A stretch of 64,000 bases of DNA from Sphingomonas sp. Y57 (GTDB lineage Bacteria > Pseudomonadota > Alphaproteobacteria > Sphingomonadales > Sphingomonadaceae), in assembly GCF_001015195.1 (NCBI RefSeq), contig NZ_LDES01000075.1, positions 4,327 to 68,326 of the forward strand, written 5' to 3'. The notes under the pieces are model-generated. The model was not told the origin of the DNA and did not search any database. It saw only the letters and a program-made list of their open reading frames with translations. Positions 55,581-63,674 of this stretch are shown here, piece after piece; the stretch's first letter is position 1, and each line of letters starts with the position of its first letter. The translations under genes were made by a program, and so were the position numbers.

Positions 55581-55828
55581 GAGCGCATCCGACGCGATAC
55601 GCGATCCTGGGGGCGACGTTGAGCGAGGCGCAACGGCGTCTGCTGCGCGCGCTGCCGGTCAACCTTTGCTTCGACCCGGACGAACTGCCCGAGTTCGCCG
55701 GTTCGCTCGCGGCCCTGCAACGCGATGGGCTGATCGAACGGGCGCGGGTCAGTGGATCGACGGCGAGATGGCTGCGGCTGACCGCGCGGGGCCTTCGGGT
55801 GCGCGAAGCTACGGAGAGGATGGCGTGA
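55577..55828 (+). CDS. Small winged-helix prophage protein
   Basis: 83 aa from a GTG at 55577 (GTGA overlap with the upstream stop). SEAQRRLLRALPVNLCFDPDELPEFAGSLAALQRDGLIERARVSGSTARWLRLTARG reads as a minimal winged helix with a wing at STARWLRLT. Function unknown. Confidence 0.6.
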   Translation: MRAHPTRYAILGATLSEAQRRLLRALPVNLCFDPDELPEFAGSLAALQRDGLIERARVSGSTARWLRLTARGLRVREATERMA

Positions 55829-56490
55829 CGGCCGTTCCCCGCGTCCTTGTCGCCTGTGAGTTCTCGGGCACGGTCCGCGACGCCTTTCTGGCGCGCGGGT
55901 TCGATGCCTGGAGCTGCGACATCCTGCCCGACGAACGTGGCAGCAACCGTCATATCCGGGGCGATGTCCGCGACATCCTGGATGACGGCTGGGATTTGAT
56001 CATCGTCGCGCATCCGCCCTGTACGCGGCTGTGCAAGAGCGGCCTGCGCTGGCTGCACACCGCGCCACCGGGGCGGACACTGCCCGAAATGTGGGCGGAG
56101 CTGGAAGAGGCGGCGGCGCTGTTCTCGACGCTCTGGCATGCCCCGGCACCCTATGTCGCGATCGAGAACCCGCGCATGCACCGCCATGCCCAGGCGCGTA
56201 TCCGCGATTATCGGCATCCGGCGCAAGTCGTGCAGCCCTGGTGGTTCGGCGAGCCGACCTTCAAGGGCGTCGGCCTCTGGCTGCGCCGCCTGCCACCGCT
56301 CTTCGCCACCGCCGTTCTGGAGCCGCCGGTGAGAGGCACTGACGATTGGCGGGCCTGGTCGCGCATCCACCGCATGCCTGGCAGCCGCGATCGGCGCCGC
56401 GAGCGCTCGCGCTTCTTCCCCGGCATCGCGGCCGCGATGGCCGAGCAGTGGGGCGACTTCATCCTGCAACCTGGGAGACTGGCAGCGTGA
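55825..56490 (+). CDS. Phage protein related to DNA methyltransferase-like family
   Basis: 221 aa from a GTG at 55825 (GTGA overlap). It opens RVLVACEFSGTVRDAFLARGFDAWSCDILPDE, a Rossmann start like that of cytosine methyltransferases, then WDLIIVAHPPCTRLCKSGLRWLH where 'HPPC' resembles the PC catalytic loop, and YVAIENPRMHRHA like the ENP motif. Related proteins are frequent in phages and annotated only as hypothetical. Modification of its own DNA is inference. Confidence 0.72.
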   Translation: MTAVPRVLVACEFSGTVRDAFLARGFDAWSCDILPDERGSNRHIRGDVRDILDDGWDLIIVAHPPCTRLCKSGLRWLHTAPPGRTLPEMWAELEEAAALFSTLWHAPAPYVAIENPRMHRHAQARIRDYRHPAQVVQPWWFGEPTFKGVGLWLRRLPPLFATAVLEPPVRGTDDWRAWSRIHRMPGSRDRRRERSRFFPGIAAAMAEQWGDFILQPGRLAA

Positions 56491-56843
56491 TCCTCGCGGA
56501 TGGACAGGGCTGCATGGTGCAGTGCGACGGCTGCGGCGCGGTCGGCGAGGCGGTCGAGACGCGGAACCCGCGCACCGGCTCCTTGACGGCGGCCTTCCTG
56601 CCCAAGGGCTGGAAGTTCGACGTGCTGGACGGCGAGCATATCCATCGCTGCGGCGAGTGCTTCGCGGCGGCGGTTGAGCCGTTCGCCGATCGGCGCGCGG
56701 CGTTCGAAGCGCGGCTGGATCATCTTGGCGCTGGGCTGACCGTCGATATCGCGGCCAGCCTGGGGGTGCCCATCGGCCTTGGCTGGCGCTGGGCCGGGGA
56801 GTGGAAGTCACGCCAGTTTGGCGAAGCCGGGGGAATGCAATGA
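56487..56843 (+). CDS. Prophage zinc-finger-like protein
   Basis: 118 aa from a GTG at 56487 (GTGA overlap). Two Cys pairs (MVQCDGCGAVG and IHRCGECFAA) form a probable zinc ribbon. The C-terminal half is helical. Function unknown. Confidence 0.65.
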   Translation: MILADGQGCMVQCDGCGAVGEAVETRNPRTGSLTAAFLPKGWKFDVLDGEHIHRCGECFAAAVEPFADRRAAFEARLDHLGAGLTVDIAASLGVPIGLGWRWAGEWKSRQFGEAGGMQ

Positions 56844-57025
56844 ACGAGATCGAGGCGGCCGCCGTCTGGCTGGAAGCGCAGGCCGATGCCGTGCGCAGCG
56901 GCGCCGGGCTGGCCGTGACCGAGGCCGAGGCCAGCTTCGCGGCCCAGCGCCTGCGCGCCTGCGCGGCCGGGCTGCGGGCGGGGATGCATCGGCCGGACGC
57001 GGCAACCGAGGTGACCCATGGCTGA
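56840..57025 (+). CDS. Small helical prophage protein
   Basis: 61 aa (MNEIEAAAVWLEAQADAVRSGAGLAVTEAEASFAAQRLRACAAGLRAG), all helical, between two overlapping genes. No family recognised. Confidence 0.55.
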   Translation: MNEIEAAAVWLEAQADAVRSGAGLAVTEAEASFAAQRLRACAAGLRAGMHRPDAATEVTHG

Positions 57026-57254
57026 TCAGGTTCCCTTCGGGCTGACCACAACGGCGGTCGGCCAGTTGATCCAGCTCCAGCGCCGGCCGGTCGAGGCGCG
57101 GGCGGGCAATCGAACTCTGCACCTGTTGCAGCGCGCCGGCTTCGCAACGTGTCGGCCGCTGGTCCGGCCCTCGGGCAGTCCTTCCAAATATCGCGAATGG
57201 GCGATCACCGATAACGGCCGCGAGGCGGTGGCAATCCTGAAGGAAGTCTCATGA
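57018..57254 (+). CDS. Small winged-helix prophage protein
   Basis: 78 aa. NRTLHLLQRAGFATCRPLVRPSGSPSKYREWAITDNGREAVAIL fits a winged helix, the final 'W-I-T-D-x-G' being typical. It overlaps both neighbours. A DNA-binding role is inference. Confidence 0.6.
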   Translation: MADQVPFGLTTTAVGQLIQLQRRPVEARAGNRTLHLLQRAGFATCRPLVRPSGSPSKYREWAITDNGREAVAILKEVS

Positions 57255-57556
57255 GCGGGCACAAGGCCGATTATGTGCGCGGCCAAGCGCCGCTCGGCGC
57301 CGGCAACCATCATTGTCATTGGACCGGTTGCGCGGCGAAGGTTCCACCCGCCATGTGGGGGTGTCGCAAGCATTGGTACATGCTGCCACCCGCCATCCGT
57401 GACCGCATCTGGCGGACGTTCCGGCCGGGACAGGAGATCACGAAAACGCCCTCGGCCGAATATGTCGCGGCCGCCCGCGAGGCGCGCGACTGGATCGCGG
57501 CGAATCATCCGCCGCAGTGCGCGGCCGCTGATCTGTTCGGGGTTGGCCATGGCTGA
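57251..57556 (+). CDS. Prophage protein with CxH zinc-binding motif
   Basis: 101 aa. HHCHWTGCAAKVPPAMWGCRKHWYMLPPAIRDRIWRTFRPGQE contains Cys/His spacing seen in many alphaproteobacterial phage proteins. Function unknown. ATGA overlap with the preceding gene. Confidence 0.7.
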   Translation: MSGHKADYVRGQAPLGAGNHHCHWTGCAAKVPPAMWGCRKHWYMLPPAIRDRIWRTFRPGQEITKTPSAEYVAAAREARDWIAANHPPQCAAADLFGVGHG

Positions 57557-57881
57557 TCAGTTCGACATGCCGCTGGCCACCATCAGGACCAGCGATCCGC
57601 GTCATCGGGAGCTGTGGGATATCGTCATCTTCCTGGATGCCGCGACCAAGCCGCTTCTGAAAGATGCGTCCGATCCCGCGCAGGCCATGTCCATGCTGAT
57701 GACCGCCGCCGCGCACTTCGCGGGCGGCATCCTCGGCAAGCTGATCGTGGCCGGCGTCGCGAGCGATCGGGACAAGCGGCGGGCCGTCGAGGCCATGGCG
57801 GCGAATTTCCGGGCCGGGATCGATGTCGGCAAGCGCGCGGCCATGCGGACGGTAAAGGCGGATTGCGAGGGTTCGGCATGA
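57549..57881 (+). CDS. Uncharacterised prophage protein
   Basis: 110 aa from the ATG at 57549 (MADQFDMPLATIRTSDPRHRELWDIVIFLDAATKPLLK); the central part is a Gly/Ala-rich helix. It overlaps the ASCH gene start (ATGA). No family recognised. Confidence 0.62.
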   Translation: MADQFDMPLATIRTSDPRHRELWDIVIFLDAATKPLLKDASDPAQAMSMLMTAAAHFAGGILGKLIVAGVASDRDKRRAVEAMAANFRAGIDVGKRAAMRTVKADCEGSA

Positions 57882-58234
57882 AGGCCCTGAGTATCCGCCA
57901 GCCTTGGTGTCACCATATCCTGCACAGCGGGAAAGACGTGGAGAACCGCGACTGGCCGACGCGCTTCCGGGGCGACGTGTTGATGCATGCCAGCCTGTCG
58001 GTGGAGGAGGATCGCGACTTCATTCGAACGCATGATCTGCCGCTCGGCGGGATCGTCGGCATCGTCGAGATCGTCGATTGCGTGACCGCGATGGATAGCC
58101 GCTGGTTCTTCGGCCGGTACGGCTTCGTCCTCCGCAATCCCCGTCCGATCGAGCTGATCCCGTGCAAGGGCGCGCTCGGCTTCTTCAATGTCCCTGCGCA
58201 TGTCGCGCAGATGGTGGAGGCGCATCTGTCATGA
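57878..58234 (+). CDS. ASCH-domain protein
   Basis: 118 aa from the ATG at 57878. MKALSIRQPWCHHILHSGKDVENRDWPTRFRGDVLMHASLS is the ASCH hallmark (SIRxPW...GxKxxExR). ASCH domains bind RNA or modified nucleosides (PUA-like); the role in the phage is unknown. Its last ~39 codons are contained in the 625-bp tandem duplication. Confidence 0.88.
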   Translation: MKALSIRQPWCHHILHSGKDVENRDWPTRFRGDVLMHASLSVEEDRDFIRTHDLPLGGIVGIVEIVDCVTAMDSRWFFGRYGFVLRNPRPIELIPCKGALGFFNVPAHVAQMVEAHLS

Positions 58235-58647
58235 GGAACGATCAATCCCCCGAAACCATCACCGACGAACTGGCGCTGAAGGAGCGGCTGATGGTCGAGA
58301 TTGCCTATTGCCGGCACGTAAGCCTGCCGGCGAGCGAAGAGGCTGAGCGCATCCTTGCGATGTTCGCTCAAGTCGGAGCGGGTGGAGTCGACTTCATTGC
58401 GCTCGCCCGTCGCTTCGTGACGTGGCCGCTGCCGCGCACCGTCTGTGCTGATCTCTGCGCCACCGATCCGAATTATCAATACGGGCGGTCCGGCACCAAT
58501 CTGCTCTCCCTCGCGGAGGCAGAGCAGATGCTGCGGCACGTGCTTGGCTCGGGCTGCGCCTGTCACCCTGAAGTCCAGAAAGATGCCTCGCGTCATGGGT
58601 CCTGCTTGTCGGGTGGCTGCCCGCATGTGGGACGGGAGGGCAAATAA
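58231..58647 (+). CDS. Uncharacterised prophage protein, copy 1
   Basis: 138 aa ([35 protein letters not shown]). A C-terminal cluster of Cys/His ([29 protein letters not shown]) is likely to bind zinc. It overlaps the ASCH stop (ATGA). An identical second copy starts at 58856. Confidence 0.7.
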   Translation: MRNDQSPETITDELALKERLMVEIAYCRHVSLPASEEAERILAMFAQVGAGGVDFIALARRFVTWPLPRTVCADLCATDPNYQYGRSGTNLLSLAEAEQMLRHVLGSGCACHPEVQKDASRHGSCLSGGCPHVGREGK

Positions 58648-58859
58648 TGGCTGGCAGCGTCAACAAGGTCATTATCGTCGGTCACCTCGGCCGCGATCCG
58701 GAAAGCCGATCCTTCCAGAATGGCGGCAAGGTCGTCGGCCGGTACGGCTTCGTCCTCCGCAATCCCCGTCCGATCGAGCTGATCCCGTGCAAGGGCGCGC
58801 TCGGCTTCTTCAATGTCCCTGCGCATGTCGCGCAGATGGTGGAGGCGCATCTGTCATGA
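58647..58859 (+). pseudogene. Chimeric ORF: ssb 5' end fused to ASCH 3' end
   Basis: 70 aa created by the tandem duplication: the first ~31 residues are those of SSB ([20 protein letters not shown]...), continuing in frame into the ASCH C-terminus ([19 protein letters not shown]...). It has a start and ribosome-binding context identical to ssb, so it may be translated, but it is truncated for both functions. Confidence 0.8.
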
Positions 58860-59272
58860 GGAACGATCAATCCCCCGAAACCATCACCGACGAACTGGCG
58901 CTGAAGGAGCGGCTGATGGTCGAGATTGCCTATTGCCGGCACGTAAGCCTGCCGGCGAGCGAAGAGGCTGAGCGCATCCTTGCGATGTTCGCTCAAGTCG
59001 GAGCGGGTGGAGTCGACTTCATTGCGCTCGCCCGTCGCTTCGTGACGTGGCCGCTGCCGCGCACCGTCTGTGCTGATCTCTGCGCCACCGATCCGAATTA
59101 TCAATACGGGCGGTCCGGCACCAATCTGCTCTCCCTCGCGGAGGCAGAGCAGATGCTGCGGCACGTGCTTGGCTCGGGCTGCGCCTGTCACCCTGAAGTC
59201 CAGAAAGATGCCTCGCGTCATGGGTCCTGCTTGTCGGGTGGCTGCCCGCATGTGGGACGGGAGGGCAAATAA
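58856..59272 (+). CDS. Uncharacterised prophage protein, copy 2
   Basis: 138 aa, identical to the 58231 gene because of the duplication. It leads into the intact ssb with the same TAATG overlap. Confidence 0.7.
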   Translation: MRNDQSPETITDELALKERLMVEIAYCRHVSLPASEEAERILAMFAQVGAGGVDFIALARRFVTWPLPRTVCADLCATDPNYQYGRSGTNLLSLAEAEQMLRHVLGSGCACHPEVQKDASRHGSCLSGGCPHVGREGK

Positions 59273-59751
59273 TGGCTGGCAGCGTCAACAAGGTCATTAT
59301 CGTCGGTCACCTCGGCCGCGATCCGGAAAGCCGATCCTTCCAGAATGGCGGCAAGGTCGTCGGCCTGCGCGTCGCCACCTCCGAACAGTGGAAGGACCGG
59401 TCGACCGGCGAGCGGCGCGACCGCACCGAATGGCATCAGGTCGCGATCCATAATGAGGGGTTGGCGACCATCGCCGAGAGCTATTTGCGCAAGGGGAGCA
59501 AGGTCTATCTCGAAGGCCAGCTCCGCACCCGCAAATGGACCGACCAGCAGGGCGTCGAGCGCTACACCACCGAGATCGTGTTGCAAGGCTATCAGGCGCA
59601 GTTGGTGCTCCTCGATGGCGCTCAGGGCGATCGTCGCGATGATCGCGGCGACGGCGGTAAGCGGCAGGGCGACGGATATGGCGAACGTCCGGCCGACTTC
59701 GGCCCCGAGCGCAACTTCGCCCCTGATCTCGACGACGACGTGCCGTTTTGA
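59272..59751 (+). CDS. ssb: Single-stranded DNA-binding protein
   Basis: 159 aa. OB-fold: [48 protein letters not shown] and [22 protein letters not shown] Gly/Arg/Asp-rich linker ends in the acidic tip DLDDDVPF that binds replication partners. It is placed for phage replication next to the primase-helicase. Confidence 0.95.
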   Translation: MAGSVNKVIIVGHLGRDPESRSFQNGGKVVGLRVATSEQWKDRSTGERRDRTEWHQVAIHNEGLATIAESYLRKGSKVYLEGQLRTRKWTDQQGVERYTTEIVLQGYQAQLVLLDGAQGDRRDDRGDGGKRQGDGYGERPADFGPERNFAPDLDDDVPF

Positions 59752-59762
59752 GGAGAGGCGAT

Positions 59763-59951
59763 ATGACCATGACCGAAGAGCAGTTCTTCATGATCGAAGC
59801 CGCAGAACAGTGTGGATTTGAGCCGATTGACGATGACGGCGAGCGGTTCGCCTGCACCGCCGCCCAAATCGTCGACCTTGTTACTCGCGCGCGGTTGCAG
59901 GGGCGGACGGACGTTCGCCGCGAGATCGACACGGGCGACATACCCATCTGA
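59763..59951 (+). CDS. Small prophage protein
   Basis: 62 aa from the ATG at 59763 (GGAGAGG about 6 bases upstream; an in-frame TTG at 59748 is less likely). It begins MTMTEEQFFMIEAAEQCGFEPIDDDGERFACTAAQIVDLVTRAR. Function unknown. Confidence 0.6.
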   Translation: MTMTEEQFFMIEAAEQCGFEPIDDDGERFACTAAQIVDLVTRARLQGRTDVRREIDTGDIPI

Positions 59952-60085
59952 CGGCGGGGCTGGCAGGCCCCCAATCGCCTGCCGCACCATCATCCTTCCG
60001 GCCGGGGCGCCTTTCCTATGACCATCGATCCTTTTCCGACGCTGCGGTTCGCGGCGCGCGGCCGTGCCTCTGCCGGGGGTCGGCC

Positions 60086-62953
60086 ATGACCGATAATGTC
60101 GTGCCGATCGGCGAGGCGAAGAAACCGCGCAAGCCCAAGGGCGGCGGGGAGCCGCCCAAGGGATCGGGCAATATCTTCCTCGACGCCGCGCTGGGCTATG
60201 CCGCGCGCGGGTGGCCAGTGTTTCCGTGCAACCCGAAGAACAAGCGGCCGCTGCTCGGCAAGGATCGCGATGCGCAGGGCAATGCGATCGCCGGCACCGG
60301 GGGCCTGAAAAAGGCGTCGACCGATCCCGAGACGATCAGGGGATGGTGGCGGAAATGGCCGAAGGCGATGATCGGCCTGTTGACCGGCGTGAACGGCCTG
60401 TTCGTCGTCGATTTCGATCCGGGCATAGAGACCGACCCGAAAACCGGCGAACCGATCATGGACCCGGTGACGGGCGAACCGATCGAATATACGCTGGAGG
60501 GCCTGAAGGCCGTCCTGTGCTTCCAGATCGGCGGGCCCTTGCCGGCGTCGCTGGCGGTCCGCACCGCCGGCAAGGGCGGCGTCCACGTCTATTTCCGCCA
60601 GCCCGACGAGGGCGCCGACATCCGCAACCGGAACAACCTTCCGCACCGGATCGACGTGCGCGGCACCGGCGGCTATGTCATCGCCCCGCCGTCCGTCATG
60701 GACAACGGGCGCGAATATCGCTGGCTGCACGGCGACGCCGATGTCGAGCCGGTCGAGGCGCCCGCCGCCCTGGTCGACATCCTGCGGAAGCCGAAGGGTT
60801 CCGCCCCATCAGATAACGTCGGCGCGCGAGCGCCGGCATCATCGCGTCCGTCGCCCCCGGCGGACCGGCCGACGAGCGAAGTCGAGGCCGAGGAGCAGGC
60901 GTTGCGCCGCTATGGCCTGGCCGCGCTCGATCGCGAGGTGGAGAAGGCCCGGACTGCGGCGGACGGGACGCGCAACAACACGCTGAACGCCTGCGGGCTC
61001 GCGCTGGGCCATCTGGTCGGAGCCGGGGCCTTGTCGCGCGAGCTGGCGATCTCCGCCCTGGTCGACGTGGCGCGGGCGTGGCGCGACATCGACAAGTCGA
61101 CCGACACCATCACCCGCGCGGTCGACGATGGCGCCGCCGATCCGCGCGACCTGTCGCACGTCCGCGCCGACGCCCGTGACCGCTTCCGCCGCTTCGCGGG
61201 GCGAAGGCGCGACAACCCTTCCACCGCTTCCGGTCTGCGCGCAGCGGAGATCGAGCAAAGCTTCCAATCTGGAAGTGAGGCGAATGACGGCGCCGCCGCC
61301 GGGGTGGAGACGGAGGGGCGGTCGACCGCATCGCAGCGGGCGCGCGCGGCGCGGGAGCTGCACGGCAAGCTTGCCAGGTACAACCGCACCGATCTCGGCA
61401 ATGCCGAGCGGTGGCGCGACCGGTTCGGTGGCGACTTCCGCTATTCGCCCGCGCTGGGCTGGTTCGCATGGGACGACAAGCGCTGGAAGCTGCTGTCCGC
61501 CGAGGCCAACAAGGTGCCGGGCGAGGTGCTGGCGTCCGTGTTCAAGATGGTGCGCGCGATCCGGCGCGAAGCCTGGGTGGTGCGGGCCTCGGGCGTACCC
61601 GACGCGGAGAAGAACCCCGGCGGCCTCGACCGCACCGTGTTCGACGAGAAGGGCAAGCCCAAGCGACTGTCGGCCGCGCTGTTCGCCTGGGCCGACACCA
61701 GCGAGGGCAATGCGCGGCTGACCTGCGTCGCCAAGCTGGCGATGCCGTTCATCACGATCGAGCCCGACGCCTTCGACCGCGACCTGTACGCCTTCAACGT
61801 CCAGAACGGGACGCTGCGCTTCCGGCGCGAGCGGCGGCCGGATGGATCGTGGCGCGTCATGATGAAGCTGATGGACCATGACCGGCGCGACCTATTGACC
61901 AAGATCAGCCCCGTCACCTTCGATCCGAAGGCGGAGTGCCCGGTCTATGACGGGCTGCTCGAATGGGCGCAGCCCGATCCGGCGATGCGGCGCTATCTCC
62001 ATCAATGGGGCGGCCTGTCGCTGACCGGCGAGACGGGCGAGCAGAAGCTGCATTTCTGGCATGGCGGCGGCGGCAACGGCAAGGGCACGGTGCTCAACGC
62101 CTGGTGCCATGTCGCGGGCGACTATTTCGCGTCGGTGTCGATCGAGACGTTCCTTGATCAGGGGCCGAAGAAATCGGGGGACAAGGCGACGCCCGACCTC
62201 GCCAAGCTGCCCGGCGTCCGGCTGCTCCGCGTGTCGGAGCCCGAGGAGCGGGCGCAGCTCGCCGAGGCGCTGATCAAGCTGGTGACGGGTCAAGACCCGC
62301 TTTCGGTGCGGCACCTCCACAAGGGGTTCTTCGAGTTCCTGCCCCATTTCAAGCTGACCATCATGGGCAACCATTGGCTGGGCATCCGGGGCACCGACAA
62401 GGGCATATGGCGGCGCGTGAAGCTGATCCCGTGGGATGCGTCGATCGACGAGGCCGACAAGGACGAGACGCTGCCCGAGCAGCTCAAGGCCGAGGCGAGC
62501 GGCATCCTCAACCATATGATCAAGGGCCTGCTCGACTGGATGCGCAACGGCCTGATCGAGCCGCGATCCGTGACGCAGGCGACGGCGGCCTATCGCGAGG
62601 CGAGCGATCCGCTCGGCCGGTTCCTGGCGCTGTGCGTCCAGCCCGCGCCGGGGAAGCGGGTGCAGTCGTCGCGGCTCCACGCGGTCTATGAAGCCTGGTG
62701 CGCGGCGGCGAGCGAGCCGGCCTGGAAGAACAAGACGTTCGCACAGGCGCTGCTCGACAAGGGATACAAGAAGAAGCCCAGCAACGGGATGCAGTGGCTC
62801 GATATCGAGCTGATCCGCCAGCGCGAGGATTTCGTCGACGAGCAGGGCAATCCCAAGCCCTTCACACCCGACGACGATGAGGACGAGCCGCCGCCGATCG
62901 AGCCCGACGACGGGGTTCGGTGGGGCGATGACGACGATCTCCCGCCCCTCTGA
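60086..62953 (+). CDS. Prim-pol / SF3 helicase replication protein
   Basis: 955 aa. Residues ~30-240 form a bifunctional primase/polymerase domain (ARGWPVFPCNPKNKRPLL, FVVDFDPG as the D-x-D metal site, HVYFRQP and HRIDVRGTGGYVIAPPS). The middle region is less conserved. Residues ~500-850 are a D5_N/poxvirus-D5-like SF3 helicase: Walker A HGGGGNGKGT (659-668), then LLRVSEPEE and KLTIMGNHWLGIRG as sensor. The C-terminus is very acidic. It is the phage initiator and replicative helicase-primase. An 8-residue direct repeat (DPxTGEPI) follows the D-x-D site. Confidence 0.93.
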   Translation: MTDNVVPIGEAKKPRKPKGGGEPPKGSGNIFLDAALGYAARGWPVFPCNPKNKRPLLGKDRDAQGNAIAGTGGLKKASTDPETIRGWWRKWPKAMIGLLTGVNGLFVVDFDPGIETDPKTGEPIMDPVTGEPIEYTLEGLKAVLCFQIGGPLPASLAVRTAGKGGVHVYFRQPDEGADIRNRNNLPHRIDVRGTGGYVIAPPSVMDNGREYRWLHGDADVEPVEAPAALVDILRKPKGSAPSDNVGARAPASSRPSPPADRPTSEVEAEEQALRRYGLAALDREVEKARTAADGTRNNTLNACGLALGHLVGAGALSRELAISALVDVARAWRDIDKSTDTITRAVDDGAADPRDLSHVRADARDRFRRFAGRRRDNPSTASGLRAAEIEQSFQSGSEANDGAAAGVETEGRSTASQRARAARELHGKLARYNRTDLGNAERWRDRFGGDFRYSPALGWFAWDDKRWKLLSAEANKVPGEVLASVFKMVRAIRREAWVVRASGVPDAEKNPGGLDRTVFDEKGKPKRLSAALFAWADTSEGNARLTCVAKLAMPFITIEPDAFDRDLYAFNVQNGTLRFRRERRPDGSWRVMMKLMDHDRRDLLTKISPVTFDPKAECPVYDGLLEWAQPDPAMRRYLHQWGGLSLTGETGEQKLHFWHGGGGNGKGTVLNAWCHVAGDYFASVSIETFLDQGPKKSGDKATPDLAKLPGVRLLRVSEPEERAQLAEALIKLVTGQDPLSVRHLHKGFFEFLPHFKLTIMGNHWLGIRGTDKGIWRRVKLIPWDASIDEADKDETLPEQLKAEASGILNHMIKGLLDWMRNGLIEPRSVTQATAAYREASDPLGRFLALCVQPAPGKRVQSSRLHAVYEAWCAAASEPAWKNKTFAQALLDKGYKKKPSNGMQWLDIELIRQREDFVDEQGNPKPFTPDDDEDEPPPIEPDDGVRWGDDDDLPPL

Positions 62954-63170
62954 TCCTTCCGGGCTGGAAGGATGGCGGAAGGGTTATCGGAAGGAAGAAA
63001 TGGCGGATTTCTGCGCGTCTGGAAGGGTTGGAACGGTTTTCGATACTTGGCCGCGATTATGTGTGTGCGTGCGCGCGCGCAGGCGCGTGAACAAGATAGT
63101 TATAAACCCTTCCAATCCTTCCAATCCTTCCAGAATTATAGCGAAGCTATTGATATTAAGAGGAAATAAT
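62953..63170. other. Candidate phage replication origin
   Basis: 218 bp just 3' of the primase gene without a supported ORF. It holds repeated GGAAGG/CCTTCC elements: an inverted repeat ATCCTTCC-N5-GGAAGGAT (62953-62973), CGGAAGG copies near 62976 and 62989, TCTGGAAGGGTT (63018-63029), and three tandem CCTTCCAat units (about 63108-63133). An alternating purine-pyrimidine tract is at 63061-63087 and an AT-rich stretch at 63130-63170. The origin role is inference. Confidence 0.5.
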
Positions 63171-63674
63171 ATGGCCCGACCCGACAACCAACGCTTCCGT
63201 CTCCCTTCCGACACGGTTCCGGGGCTGGAAGCCGCCTTCATGGACTTCAACGCGGTGGAAGATCGCCTGGTGGAGGCCATGTCCGTGCTGCGCCGGTCGG
63301 GGGATCGGGAGTGGTCATGGCTGCATCCGGGGACGCTGGCGATGTTCCGGCAGTATCGGCCCGAGCATGTCGATCCCGATGCCGCCGACCGCAGGCTGGT
63401 GACGTGCGCGCTGACGCGCGCCGAGGTGGAGCGGGCGGACGAAGCCATGGGCTGGGTGCTCGCCGCCGTGCCCGAGGGGATCGGCCGCCGCATCCTCGGC
63501 GTCGCGCTGATGCAGCTCGCGCAGGGCGATCGGGCGCGGATCGAGTGGCCGGCGGTTCGCGCGCGCCTCGGGGTCGAGGGCGCGGCCATGACGGCCGAGG
63601 GCATTCGCAAGCGCTACAACCGCGCCGTCACCGCGATATGCACATGGAAAAACGCTAGGAGTTCTGCGGCCTAG
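63171..63674 (+). CDS. DUF6362-like prophage protein
   Basis: 167 aa from the ATG at 63171 (AGAGG upstream). The C-terminal helix-turn-helix (IEWPAVRARLGVEGAAMTAEGIRKRYNRAVTAI) with a preceding helical region (ALTRAEVERADEAMGWVLAAVPEGIGRRIL) resembles the DUF6362 family found before phage terminases. The function is unknown. Confidence 0.6.
   Translation: MARPDNQRFRLPSDTVPGLEAAFMDFNAVEDRLVEAMSVLRRSGDREWSWLHPGTLAMFRQYRPEHVDPDAADRRLVTCALTRAEVERADEAMGWVLAAVPEGIGRRILGVALMQLAQGDRARIEWPAVRARLGVEGAAMTAEGIRKRYNRAVTAICTWKNARSSAA

Larger units (their letters stand above)
58116..59365. repeat. Exact 625-bp tandem duplication
   Basis: Copy 1 is 58116-58740 and copy 2 is 58741-59365; no mismatch was seen by eye over the unit. 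Both junctions share the 6-bp microhomology TCGGCC (58110-58115, 58735-58740 and the end of copy 2). The unit contains the 3' part of the ASCH gene, one whole hypothetical gene, and the first ~31 codons of ssb. Confidence 0.93.

Noticed and set aside
58116-59365. CRISPR-like or satellite array
   Set aside because: Only two copies of a long coding unit with no spacers; this is a tandem duplication. No CRISPR array was seen anywhere in the window.
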